From the IMG/VR virus record IMGVR_UViG_3300032284_000732, positions 1 through 27,674 of that record: 27,674 bases of DNA; one strand, given 5' to 3'. This document shows, in pieces, positions 21,418 to 27,591 of this stretch (its first letter is position 1; every line of letters starts with the position of its first letter). The stretch is from a virus. The notes under the pieces were generated by a model that did not search any database, had not been told where the DNA came from, and saw only the letters and a list, made by a program, of their open reading frames with translations. A program made the translations under genes and the position numbers.

Positions 21418-21677
21418 TAGTATTTTAGATTAAATAATAAAAATTTTTGTTGGTCTGTTACTTTATACTGATCTGTAATATCGCCTGCATTGTCTAATAT
21501 TAATCTAACTCCATAAGTGTTATCTAGCCAATCATCAAACGTATTAATATTAACGTCTTTATAAATCTCATCAAACTCTTGTCGAGCTTTAAACAATCTA
21601 GGCCACCAAGTCTGACCACCTACCACAGTGTCTAATCTTAGTGTGGGTGTAGCGTATAATTTATTATTGTTGGTCAT
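21417..21677 (-). CDS. Small protein, tandem paralog of the next upstream gene (member D)
   Basis: 86 residues. From residue 24 it aligns without large gaps with the protein from 21677-21892: W-W/Y-W-P-(R/K)-x2-K-x3-E/D-F, then I/N-INTFDDWLDNTYGVRL versus HNINSFEQWVKTKYRCRL, then D-x5-LF-L-(K/R)-Y. The extra N-terminus (about 22 residues) is polar. Start is the TAATG overlap with the upstream gene. Function unknown; the shared C-terminal DQQKFLLFNLKY motif is a family hallmark. Confidence 0.65.
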   Translation of the reverse strand: MTNNNKLYATPTLRLDTVVGGQTWWPRLFKARQEFDEIYKDVNINTFDDWLDNTYGVRLILDNAGDITDQYKVTDQQKFLLFNLKY

Positions 21678-21892
21678 TATTTGTCTGTGCCATATCTTAA
21701 TATAAACAAAGTTGCATCCTTATCATTATCAAACACGAATGCAGCAGATGTTTCAAATTCACTAAAACTTAATCTACATCTATATTTGGTTTTGACCCAT
21801 TGTTCAAAACTGTTTATATTGTGTATAGATAGATTTTCTTCCCAGTCTTTCTGCGCCTTAGGCCAATACGCAACTGTTTCTAAACTAATCAT
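21677..21892 (-). CDS. Small protein, tandem paralog (member C)
   Basis: 71 residues from the ATG at 21892. A longer frame from 21916 exists, but the ATG at 21892-21890 overlaps the previous stop as TAATG, the same coupling used by the next two genes, so I choose it. The protein starts MISLETVAYWPKAQKDWEE, continues with NINSFEQWVKTKYRCRL and ends DKDATLFILRYGTDK. The two aligned blocks show clear homology to the following gene product. Function unknown. Confidence 0.65.
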   Translation of the reverse strand: MISLETVAYWPKAQKDWEENLSIHNINSFEQWVKTKYRCRLSFSEFETSAAFVFDNDKDATLFILRYGTDK

Positions 21893-22074
21893 TAGTATAC
21901 TCCATTGTCTACCCATACTCGCAATGTTAAGAATAGAAAACTGAGACTATATGTGCGCTCATTTGGACCAGCCCATTCATCGTTAAATTCTCGTCTTGCC
22001 CAAGGCATTACTCGCCAGTGCAATGGATTTAAACTAATGATTATACTGGCACCACTGTATCTTAACCAATTCAT
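21892..22074 (-). CDS. Small Trp/Arg-rich protein, unknown function
   Basis: 60 residues: SIIISLNPLHWRVMPWARREF, a polar NDEWAGPNERTYS segment and an amphipathic-to-hydrophobic FLFLTLRVWVDNGVY end. I have seen the N-P-W-P...RT-S--FLFL-(V/L)R-W-DNG pattern in other phage small proteins, without a function. It may associate with membrane or a beta-sheet partner. ATG 22074 lies four bases after the lipoprotein stop. Confidence 0.6.
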   Translation of the reverse strand: MNWLRYSGASIIISLNPLHWRVMPWARREFNDEWAGPNERTYSLSFLFLTLRVWVDNGVY

Positions 22075-22078
22075 ATCT

Positions 22079-22498
22079 TTACCTCTTGTTTGGTGGAGTA
22101 TACTTTTCTAAACCATGCTGTATACGCCACAATTTTAATCTTGTTTTATCATCTATCCTACCAGTAGCAGGATACATATTCATATAACGGTGTTGAAAAT
22201 CAATAATTTTAGCTTTAGTACTAACATCAGGCATTTCAGGCGGTAGTTCTACACATATTTTTTTATCCTCAAAAACATTAAACATTCTACAGTCTTTGGT
22301 TAAGGCCCAACTCATAACATGGTCTGTTATTGTTTTGTTAGTAGCACCAACACTAACTACATCTGCGCTTGTCTTTACAGTATCTATAGTTTCAGCTGTT
22401 GATATCACAGTGGCACTAGCACCCATGTTACTGGCTAAGAACGTAACACAGCCTTGCAGTAACAAACAACAACCGAGTAATACTATCCTTATCCCCAT
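22079..22498 (-). CDS. Phage-encoded lipoprotein
   Basis: 139 residues. The first 17 form a lipoprotein signal: MGIR, a hydrophobic core IVLLGCCLLLQG and Cys17 as the lipidation site (lipobox LLQGC; Gln at -2 is unusual but tolerated). The mature protein has a Val/Thr/Ser-rich stretch, then KTITDHVMSWALTKDC and KKICVELPP, with two Cys that could pair in the periplasm; this block resembles lipoproteins of proteobacterial chromosomes. The C-terminus (IIDFQHRYMNMYPATGR, TRLKLWRIQHG) resembles a peptidoglycan-binding-domain repeat, but only weakly. In an early operon, a surface or periplasmic lipoprotein suggests a host-envelope role, such as superinfection exclusion; this is inference. Confidence 0.75.
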   Translation of the reverse strand: MGIRIVLLGCCLLLQGCVTFLASNMGASATVISTAETIDTVKTSADVVSVGATNKTITDHVMSWALTKDCRMFNVFEDKKICVELPPEMPDVSTKAKIIDFQHRYMNMYPATGRIDDKTRLKLWRIQHGLEKYTPPNKR

Positions 22499-22743
22499 CG
22501 TAATAAAAATGCTGTTACCTGTTCTTCTTTGGGTATACTTAAGATCATACCCTCGTGGTGCATGCGGCCGTTAGGAAAATTCTTTTCCATCCAGGCATAT
22601 ATTTCTTTTTCATTCTGTATCCACCAACTGAAATCCTTTATCATTAGATAGTAGTTATCAGTCATACCCGTAACGGTAGCAAACGCATGCTGACCAGCGT
22701 TAATAAAACGCTTACCCTCATTGTCATCAAATATATTTGCCAT
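22489..22743 (-). CDS. Small protein with C-terminal FLLRWG motif (member B)
   Basis: 84 residues: a polar N-terminus (ANIFDDNEGKRFINAGQHAF), then a W-rich DFSWWIQNEKEIYAWMEKNF helix, and HHEGMILSIPKEEQVTAFLLRWG at the C-terminus. The end resembles those of the other small operon proteins (FILRYG, FLLKY, LFNLKY). The ATG lies three bases after the previous stop, and the gene overlaps the lipoprotein start by ten bases. Function unknown. Confidence 0.62.
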   Translation of the reverse strand: MANIFDDNEGKRFINAGQHAFATVTGMTDNYYLMIKDFSWWIQNEKEIYAWMEKNFPNGRMHHEGMILSIPKEEQVTAFLLRWG

Positions 22744-22746
22744 GTT

Positions 22747-22980
22747 TTAACTGTTTTTTAACATAAAATAGGTAATAAACTGATTTGCCTGTGACTCTAG
22801 TCTGGCATCCCAATGCCATATGTTATAGCTCATACGACGCACACCTTTTACCTGATCTAGCTCTTGTACTAGAGTTTGTACAGAAACGTCATATAGTTTG
22901 CCCTTGAGAAAATCGGTTGACCCTTCCCATGACATGGTCATAACTAAATGGTTATTATGTTTTTCTAGAGTTAAATTCAC
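22747..22980 (-). CDS. First small protein of the minus-strand operon (member A)
   Basis: 77 residues from GTG 22980: LTLEKHNNHLVMTMSWEG, KLYDVSVQTLVQELDQVKG and the C-terminal ANQFITYFMLKNS, which loosely matches the family endings of genes B to E. The start codon lies six bases after a perfect TATAAT, so its message is likely leaderless, and the start is GTG, unlike the ATG of most neighbours. First-in-operon placement suggests an immediate-early product. Function unknown. Confidence 0.6.
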   Translation of the reverse strand: MNLTLEKHNNHLVMTMSWEGSTDFLKGKLYDVSVQTLVQELDQVKGVRRMSYNIWHWDARLESQANQFITYFMLKNS

Positions 22981-22981
22981 T

Positions 22982-23005
22982 CTACTATTATATACTACTA
23001 TTATA
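22982..23005 (-). repeat. 11-base direct repeat in the operon promoter
   Basis: The minus-strand sequence TATAATAGTAG is repeated after two bases. It covers spacer and -10 region, and could be a recent duplication or a tandem binding site. Confidence 0.7.
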
Positions 23006-23015
23006 CCAAAGTCAA
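22987..23015 (-). promoter_or_regulatory. Consensus sigma70-type promoter of the minus-strand operon
   Basis: On the minus strand: TTGACT (23015-23010), a 17-base spacer, TATAAT (22992-22987), then GTG at 22980. An extra TATAAT copy lies in the spacer because the 11-base direct repeat TATAATAGTAG occurs twice (complement of 22982-22992 and 22995-23005, period 13). The expected start coincides with the start codon. Confidence 0.85.
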
Positions 23016-23026
23016 CGATAATCTGC

Positions 23027-23055
23027 TTGACTTTTTATAGATTATGTTATAACAT
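23027..23055 (+). promoter_or_regulatory. Early promoter diverging from the minus-strand operon
   Basis: TTGACT (23027-23032) followed 17 bases on by TAACAT (23050-23055, 4/6); an alternative TATAAC with a 15-base spacer lies at 23048-23053. The -35 boxes of the divergent pair are only 11 bases apart. Confidence 0.62.
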
Positions 23056-23056
23056 A
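23043..23056 (+). promoter_or_regulatory. Palindromic operator candidate
   Basis: TATGTTATAACATA is a perfect 14-bp palindrome covering the -10 region of the rightward promoter. Its core GTTATAAC recurs at 27581-27588, next to the other promoter at the right end of the window. Confidence 0.5.
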
Positions 23057-23085
23057 GTATTTGTGTTATTAAAACGGACTATGCA

Positions 23086-23295
23086 ATGGCATCAATACTA
23101 AAATATCTAGAAAAATCGTTTGTTAAAAGACCTTTCGATCCCAACAGTAGGAAAGATCTAAGGATCTATAAACACTTTGTAGAGACTGGTGGCTGGGGTG
23201 AAGTATGCCCATTTGAACTAGAGTGGCCATATCTTAACATACCTCATATGTGCGCTGAAAAATTAACCAAAGCTGTGCTCGCTAAAATTAAGTAA
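23086..23295 (+). CDS. Small early protein, unknown function
   Basis: 69 residues from ATG 23086. An ATG five bases earlier opens only a six-codon frame. Visible blocks are a basic N-terminal helix (SILKYLEKSFVKRPFDPNS), a KDLRIYKHFVETGGWGEVCPF turn, and LEWPYLNIPHMC. The pattern (F-D-P-x2-R-K-D-L, WG--CPF-LEWPY-IP-M) looks conserved, but I know no function. It has its own promoter with a palindrome in the -10 region, divergent from the minus-strand operon. Immediate-early expression is likely, making a host-takeover or regulatory role possible. Confidence 0.65.
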   Translation: MASILKYLEKSFVKRPFDPNSRKDLRIYKHFVETGGWGEVCPFELEWPYLNIPHMCAEKLTKAVLAKIK

Positions 23296-23301
23296 CCTAA
23301 C

Positions 23302-23332
23302 CTGACCTATAAATATTTGTTTATTAGGTCAG
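23302..23332 (+). promoter_or_regulatory. Stem-loop that can mask the ribosome site in early read-through RNA
   Basis: CTGACCTA (23302-23309) and TAGGTCAG (23325-23332) form a perfect 8-bp stem with a 15-base loop. The only ribosome-site-like sequence for the ATG at 23337, AGG at 23326-23328, lies in the right arm. RNA starting at the late promoter lacks the left arm, leaving the site free. Confidence 0.65.
23308..23315 (+). promoter_or_regulatory. Consensus T4-type late promoter in a hairpin loop
   Basis: Exact TATAAATA, whose first two bases end the left arm of the inverted repeat 23302-23332. The expected start is about 23321, downstream of the left arm. Confidence 0.78.
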
Positions 23333-23336
23333 TGCA

Positions 23337-23615
23337 ATGTCTTTATATAGTTACCTAGTTGGCAATACTCACTTAGTTACACCTGTGTTAAAAAAGGGTT
23401 GGATTAGTCTATATCCTGAAGTTAACATGTACTTTTACTTTGGTCAAGATCCTGTGGCCACAAACAAATGTGCATTACTAAAAGCCAATGAACAGAGACG
23501 TATAAGACTACCGGTAAAATGTACCAAACTATCACTGCTGGCTGTATCTAATCCTGGTGTAATCACAATTACAGAAGAAAATGAAGGCGTGACTGCTAGT
23601 TGTTCGGCCCAATAA
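23337..23615 (+). CDS. Small beta-rich late protein, possible decoration protein
   Basis: 92 residues: WISLYPEVNMYFYFGQDPVATNK and RRIRLPVKCTKLSLLAVSNPG form a likely beta sandwich with an Asp/Glu-rich end. It has a consensus late promoter and a hairpin that can mask its ribosome site. I recall similar short proteins (LYP-G--YY--G-DPVAT) in T4-like phages near fibre or capsid genes, so a capsid decoration or fibre accessory role is plausible, but not shown. No signal peptide or membrane segment. Three Cys are present. Confidence 0.65.
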   Translation: MSLYSYLVGNTHLVTPVLKKGWISLYPEVNMYFYFGQDPVATNKCALLKANEQRRIRLPVKCTKLSLLAVSNPGVITITEENEGVTASCSAQ

Positions 23616-23633
23616 CTGCTAAATACAGTTATT
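23611..23633 (+). promoter_or_regulatory. Stem-loop whose loop is a late promoter
   Basis: AATAACTG (23611-23618) and CAGTTATT (23626-23633) form a perfect 8-bp stem. The seven-base loop, CTAAATA, is itself the late promoter core. The gene starts at GTG 23649 with GGA at 23639-23641, just outside the stem. Confidence 0.62.
23619..23625 (+). promoter_or_regulatory. Late promoter (CTAAATA)
   Basis: CTAAATA sits exactly between the arms of the inverted repeat 23611-23633. The expected start is near 23631, so late RNA would not contain the left arm. Confidence 0.6.
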
Positions 23634-23648
23634 AGACTGGAAAAACTC

Positions 23649-26006
23649 GTGTCAGCAAACGGAATATCATCACTATCGACTAAGCAAGCAAAACAAGCGG
23701 CTAAACTTGACATTGCTTCGGCAAAACGCCAGGGCAAGGTTGTTGCTGTTGACGGAACTATATCCGGTAGCGCAGATCCTACTAAGAATTATGCACGTTC
23801 AAGAGCATATTACGATATTACACAGTTGCCTACACAGTATAGTGGCAACGGCATTACGGATAATCCTAACACAGACGGATTGGTTGTGGGTCGCCCATGG
23901 ATTTCCATCAGCTATAGTATATCTCCAAATACATCAGCAGTCAACGAAGGTGATACGATTACCTACACAGTTACCACAGTTGGCGTAGCAGATGGTACAA
24001 CCTTATACTGGACTGATGATGGTACCACAACCGGACCAGACTTTACGGACAGCAATGCCAGCGGATCATTTACTATTACCAGCGGATCAGGAACATTTAG
24101 TAGAACACTATTAAATGACTACCTAACCGAAGGTACAGAAACTATTATCATACACATTCGTACTGGCAGCATAAACGGTCCTATCGTAGCTACCAGCGGC
24201 ACAGTATCAGTTGCCGATACTTCAATACCTGTTGTTGATCAATATGGTTACTTTGAACAGCAGTTACTTGCCGGCACCTATATGACATTTGATCAAACTA
24301 TCGCTGGAGTAAGCCTGAGATTTATCTCTACTAACTTTGACGGAACACTAAACGGTAACCCCCTCCAGCACGGAAGTTATATTAGAGCCAACGGTGTTAT
24401 GGTTGCTACCGACCACACAAGCAGTCCAGACAACATTGATAATAGCGTAGTTGGTGGTAGTGCATCATTTAGCGGAACCAGCCAATACCTATCTACTAGT
24501 AATGCTAGCCTTAATTTGACTGGAGATTTCACAGTTGAAGGATGGTTTTATCCAACAAACGTGACTGGCTTTCACGCTTTATGGACATTTGGTCAAGCAA
24601 GTGCCGGCAGATATACAGTCCAACTAAGTGGAACTTCTGTGTTGTCTAACTTGTATAGTGCGGGGTCAACAACCTACACCAGTACAGTCTCTATCAATAC
24701 TTGGACACATATTGCCATGGTACGTTCAGGTACCACAGTCAAAGTCTATATCAACGGCGTTGCCAGTGCAACAACAGATTCACAATCCGGAACAATCGGC
24801 AATGGTGGCTATTTGAATATTGGTGCAGACGATAGCGGCGCCACTAACTTTGCTGGTAGAATTACCAGTTTTAGAGTAGTAAATGGAACAGCGGTTTATA
24901 CCAGTAATTTTACGAAATCACCAAACCCATTATTACCTATAACAAACACTAAACTGTTGTTAACAGAATTAACCAGCGGTGACTTGGTAGCAGATACCGG
25001 CCCAAACAAATTAACATTAACTAACAATGGCTTGGTAACTTGGAACTCGGCTACACCATTTACAGCTGGTAGCCCAACAGCATTACCTAGTCCTAGCGAC
25101 CCTCCAAGCAACAACGGACTTGGATTCTGTATGCGTCGTGGACATACTATTGTGGCATTAAATCTTGATGGTACTGTTCAAAGCGCCAGCTGGTATGATA
25201 CTTGGCTGACTGTTGGTTTAGGTACTAACATAGCCGCACTGCTAAAATCATTCTTACCTGGTACGATCGTGGCTATTGGTACATTTGATGCTTGTGGTGT
25301 TAACCAAGACTTCCGTGATTGCCTAACCAACTACTTTGGTGATACTACATTTACCAACACTTGGAGCGGAACTAGACTTAGTCAAATGTTCTTGGCCATA
25401 GTTCAGAAAAAGATCCTAACATTTAATGGCAGTTCTAGCCGCATACAAGTGGGCGGTACACCATCAGACTGGGGCATACAGTTAAATTATACCATAGAGT
25501 TCTGGAGCAAAGCCGCAGTAGCTACTACTTCAAGTGGCTTATTAACCATCATGTCGCAACAGCCTAACAACAATACCATTGATATGTATCTACAAAACGG
25601 TAATCTATATGTCAACAACGGTAGGGCACTTTGCGCTGAACCTACCCCAGGAGTTTGGACACACGTGGCTATAACCTGCTCGGGTGGTGGCTCAACTGAC
25701 ACAAACGTATACTACAACGGTATCAATGTCTATAACGGCCCGGGTTACTACGCCAACGATACAAGCAATGATCTATGGATCGGCCGCCGCGGTAACAACG
25801 ACTTCCAGTATTTCAACGGAAAACTAACAAATATCAGAATCAGCAACACAGTTCGTTACTCGGGAACATTTACTCCACCAGTGACACTGGTAACTGATGC
25901 CAACACTAAGCTAGCATTAGACGGTAACCTAGTTGATCGCAGCGCCAGCGCACATACTATCGCTAATACTAGTGTGGCTACTAGTAATTTAGATTTCCCA
26001 ACGTAA
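23649..26006 (+). CDS. Modular adhesin: Calx-beta-like, two LamG and an ILEI-like domain
   Basis: 785 residues from GTG 23649. Domains in order: N-terminal helix and anchoring segment (1-82, with ARSRAYYDITQLPTQYSGNG and NPNTDGLVVGRPW, a pattern I associate with phage fibre attachment regions); a Calx-beta/Ig-like domain (about 84-195); a first concanavalin-like/LamG domain (about 270-440) with SGTSQYL, FTVEGWFYP and WTHIAMVRSG; an ILEI/FAM3-like domain (490-585) with RRGHTIVALNLDGTVQSASW and PGTIVAIGTFDACG; and a second LamG domain (588-760) with YTIEFWSKA, WTHVAITCSG and LWIGRRG. These are glycan- or protein-binding folds, so this is likely a host-recognition protein. No trimerisation motif is evident. 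Confidence 0.86.
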   Translation: MSANGISSLSTKQAKQAAKLDIASAKRQGKVVAVDGTISGSADPTKNYARSRAYYDITQLPTQYSGNGITDNPNTDGLVVGRPWISISYSISPNTSAVNEGDTITYTVTTVGVADGTTLYWTDDGTTTGPDFTDSNASGSFTITSGSGTFSRTLLNDYLTEGTETIIIHIRTGSINGPIVATSGTVSVADTSIPVVDQYGYFEQQLLAGTYMTFDQTIAGVSLRFISTNFDGTLNGNPLQHGSYIRANGVMVATDHTSSPDNIDNSVVGGSASFSGTSQYLSTSNASLNLTGDFTVEGWFYPTNVTGFHALWTFGQASAGRYTVQLSGTSVLSNLYSAGSTTYTSTVSINTWTHIAMVRSGTTVKVYINGVASATTDSQSGTIGNGGYLNIGADDSGATNFAGRITSFRVVNGTAVYTSNFTKSPNPLLPITNTKLLLTELTSGDLVADTGPNKLTLTNNGLVTWNSATPFTAGSPTALPSPSDPPSNNGLGFCMRRGHTIVALNLDGTVQSASWYDTWLTVGLGTNIAALLKSFLPGTIVAIGTFDACGVNQDFRDCLTNYFGDTTFTNTWSGTRLSQMFLAIVQKKILTFNGSSSRIQVGGTPSDWGIQLNYTIEFWSKAAVATTSSGLLTIMSQQPNNNTIDMYLQNGNLYVNNGRALCAEPTPGVWTHVAITCSGGGSTDTNVYYNGINVYNGPGYYANDTSNDLWIGRRGNNDFQYFNGKLTNIRISNTVRYSGTFTPPVTLVTDANTKLALDGNLVDRSASAHTIANTSVATSNLDFPT

Positions 26007-26012
26007 ACAGAA

Positions 26013-26026
26013 ATTTATTAATAAAT
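26013..26026 (+). promoter_or_regulatory. Palindrome overlapping a late promoter
   Basis: ATTTATTAATAAAT is a perfect 14-bp palindrome and overlaps the ATAAATA late box at 26021-26027. It has no loop, so it is more likely a DNA site or AT-rich coincidence than an RNA hairpin. Confidence 0.35.
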
Positions 26027-26027
26027 A
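26021..26027 (+). promoter_or_regulatory. Late promoter of the acidic Pro-rich protein
   Basis: ATAAATA lies six bases before the ATG at 26033. The expected start falls at or next to the start codon, and there is no Shine-Dalgarno, so the mRNA is probably leaderless unless read through from upstream. Confidence 0.6.
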
Positions 26028-26032
26028 TATAT

Positions 26033-26401
26033 ATGAAAACAGCAGAAATACTACGTAGTTTAGCCAATTTAATAGATGCAGAAGAGCAGGCTGCTCAACA
26101 GCCAGTGCAACCACAGGTAGTCGTGCAACCTCCTCCAGTGGTAGTAAACATCAACAACAGTGAAACTAACTCACCAACAACAGCTAAAAATGAGCCAGCA
26201 CAAGAACCAGTAGATGACGACATTGGTATTATGGTACCACCTCTACAACAAAAGATAGAACTAATGAAGAAATCGGCAGGTGTAAAATCAGCATATGATG
26301 AAGAGCCTGAAGAAGACGAATTAGAAATCCTTAAAAGACAAGCAGGATTAAAACCACTAGCCCTAGCCATAGCAGACGAAGATGAGCCGCTTGAAGGCTA
26401 A
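26033..26401 (+). CDS. Acidic, Pro/Gln-rich small late protein
   Basis: 122 residues: an N-terminal helix MKTAEILRSLANLIDAEEQ, a Gln/Pro/Val-rich linker (23-60), then IMVPPLQQKIELMKKSAGV (67-85) and an acidic EPEEDELEILKRQAGLKP tail. N-terminal MKTAEI fits the shared M-(K/R)-x-x-E-(I/L/M) signature. I have seen the pattern A-EILRSLA-L-D and PPLQQKIELLKK in aquatic phage proteins without known function. The start is set by the late box six bases upstream; the stop is 11 bases before the fibre gene. A role as linker or chaperone of the virion is conceivable, not shown. Confidence 0.65.
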   Translation: MKTAEILRSLANLIDAEEQAAQQPVQPQVVVQPPPVVVNINNSETNSPTTAKNEPAQEPVDDDIGIMVPPLQQKIELMKKSAGVKSAYDEEPEEDELEILKRQAGLKPLALAIADEDEPLEG

Positions 26402-26412
26402 GGAGTAATTCC

Positions 26413-27528
26413 GTGGCTTTCACCCAAGACCTTTTTACCAGCAGACGCAATTACCCAGACGGCAATGTACGCATTGGCGAGATTGATCGTCTATGGTATG
26501 ACAGCCTAACCAACACTATCCGCATAGGTGATGGTAATCCAGGTGGCAGGATTGTCAGTGGTGCTACATTAGGCAGCACTGTATATTCCGGCGAAACCCC
26601 GCCAGCCGATCCACAGACAGGTTGGTTATGGTATGATACCGTGACCGGCAGACTATACGTGTATGAAGCTGATGTAGACAGTAGTCAGTGGGTAGATGCA
26701 AGTCCTAATCTAACTACCTACAGTTTACCCATAGCCAGCTCACTAACTCTAGGTGGTGTGAGGATTGGTGCAAATATATCAATTGCGGGTGATGGTACTA
26801 TAGATGTTATATTTCCAGATAACATAGTAAACAATTACGGTAATACAAACGTCATAGCTTACTTGACAGAAAATCCACAACCAGGCACTTATAGCGATAG
26901 CAATGTTGCTGCATATTTACCAATATATACAGGCAACGTCAATGCAGCTTACTATTTTGGTGATGGTGGACTATTAAGCAACATAGCCTATAATAACTAC
27001 AGCAACGTCAACGTTGATGCTTGGTTTAGTGCTAATATCTCAGATAGTTTATATTCAAACGTCAATGTAGCTGCCTACCTGACAACTGCTACAATCAATA
27101 CCACGGACAACATCACAGCCAATAATATTAGTGCCAACACTCTTAGTGTCTCTGGTAATATCACTGCCAATAACATCACCGCCAATACCTTTAATGTCAA
27201 TGGCAGTTTTGCACAGAATGGACTATACATTAGTCCGGCAAACCTTATTACAGTTCCAGATAATGGCACTTATAGTCAGACTCATAATCTAAGCACCTCT
27301 ACCAGTTTTAATATATTATATGTGACAGCCGCAGGCTACACAGTAACCCTCAATATGCCAACAGCACCGGTAAACGGTCAACAATGTAGTTTCAGTATCA
27401 TAAACAACACTGTGACCTTGGCAGTAGGAACTGGCACAGTTGTGCCCACATTTGCCGGGGCACCGACAGCCGGGCTGTCATATCAATACACTTATTATTC
27501 TGGAACCAGTACCTGGTATGCGTTCTAG
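26413..27528 (+). CDS. Tail fibre protein with NVxAYL and NITANN repeats
   Basis: 371 residues from GTG 26413, with AAGGAG at 26400-26405 as the strongest ribosome site in this end of the window. The N-terminus (1-45) holds the fibre module RIGEIDRLWYDSLTNTIRIGDG, followed by a WLWYD-TGRLYVY strand pair. Four (Y-x-N-V-x-A-Y/W-L/F) repeats lie at residues 142-151, 160-169, 196-205 and 214-223; FGDGGLLSNI at 182-191 is typical of fibres. A 16-residue repeat occurs at 233-248 and 249-264. The C-terminus is a beta domain with G-x-YTVTLNMPTAPVNGQQ. No S74 peptidase or collagen repeat is seen. I infer a short tail fibre or fibre segment. Confidence 0.85.
   Translation: MAFTQDLFTSRRNYPDGNVRIGEIDRLWYDSLTNTIRIGDGNPGGRIVSGATLGSTVYSGETPPADPQTGWLWYDTVTGRLYVYEADVDSSQWVDASPNLTTYSLPIASSLTLGGVRIGANISIAGDGTIDVIFPDNIVNNYGNTNVIAYLTENPQPGTYSDSNVAAYLPIYTGNVNAAYYFGDGGLLSNIAYNNYSNVNVDAWFSANISDSLYSNVNVAAYLTTATINTTDNITANNISANTLSVSGNITANNITANTFNVNGSFAQNGLYISPANLITVPDNGTYSQTHNLSTSTSFNILYVTAAGYTVTLNMPTAPVNGQQCSFSIINNTVTLAVGTGTVVPTFAGAPTAGLSYQYTYYSGTSTWYAF
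27109..27204 (+). repeat. Two-copy 48-base coding repeat in the fibre gene
   Basis: Bases 27109-27156 and 27157-27204 encode NITANNISANTLSVSG and NITANNITANTFNVNG, two divergent copies of one unit. Confidence 0.75.
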
Positions 27529-27547
27529 AATCCTTAGCCAAAACCTC

Positions 27548-27576
27548 TTGCTTTTTCAAATATATTTTGCTAATAT
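27548..27576 (+). promoter_or_regulatory. Sigma70-type promoter before the last gene
   Basis: TTGCTT (27548-27553), a 17-base spacer and TAATAT (27571-27576). The expected start is about 27583, within the palindrome GTTATAAC (27581-27588). Confidence 0.55.
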
Positions 27577-27591
27577 ACTTGTTATAACTCA

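Noticed and set aside
21892-21916. 24-base longer N-terminus for small protein C
   Set aside because: The ATG at 21892 is coupled to the previous stop in the same TAATG way as the next two genes, so the shorter start is preferred.
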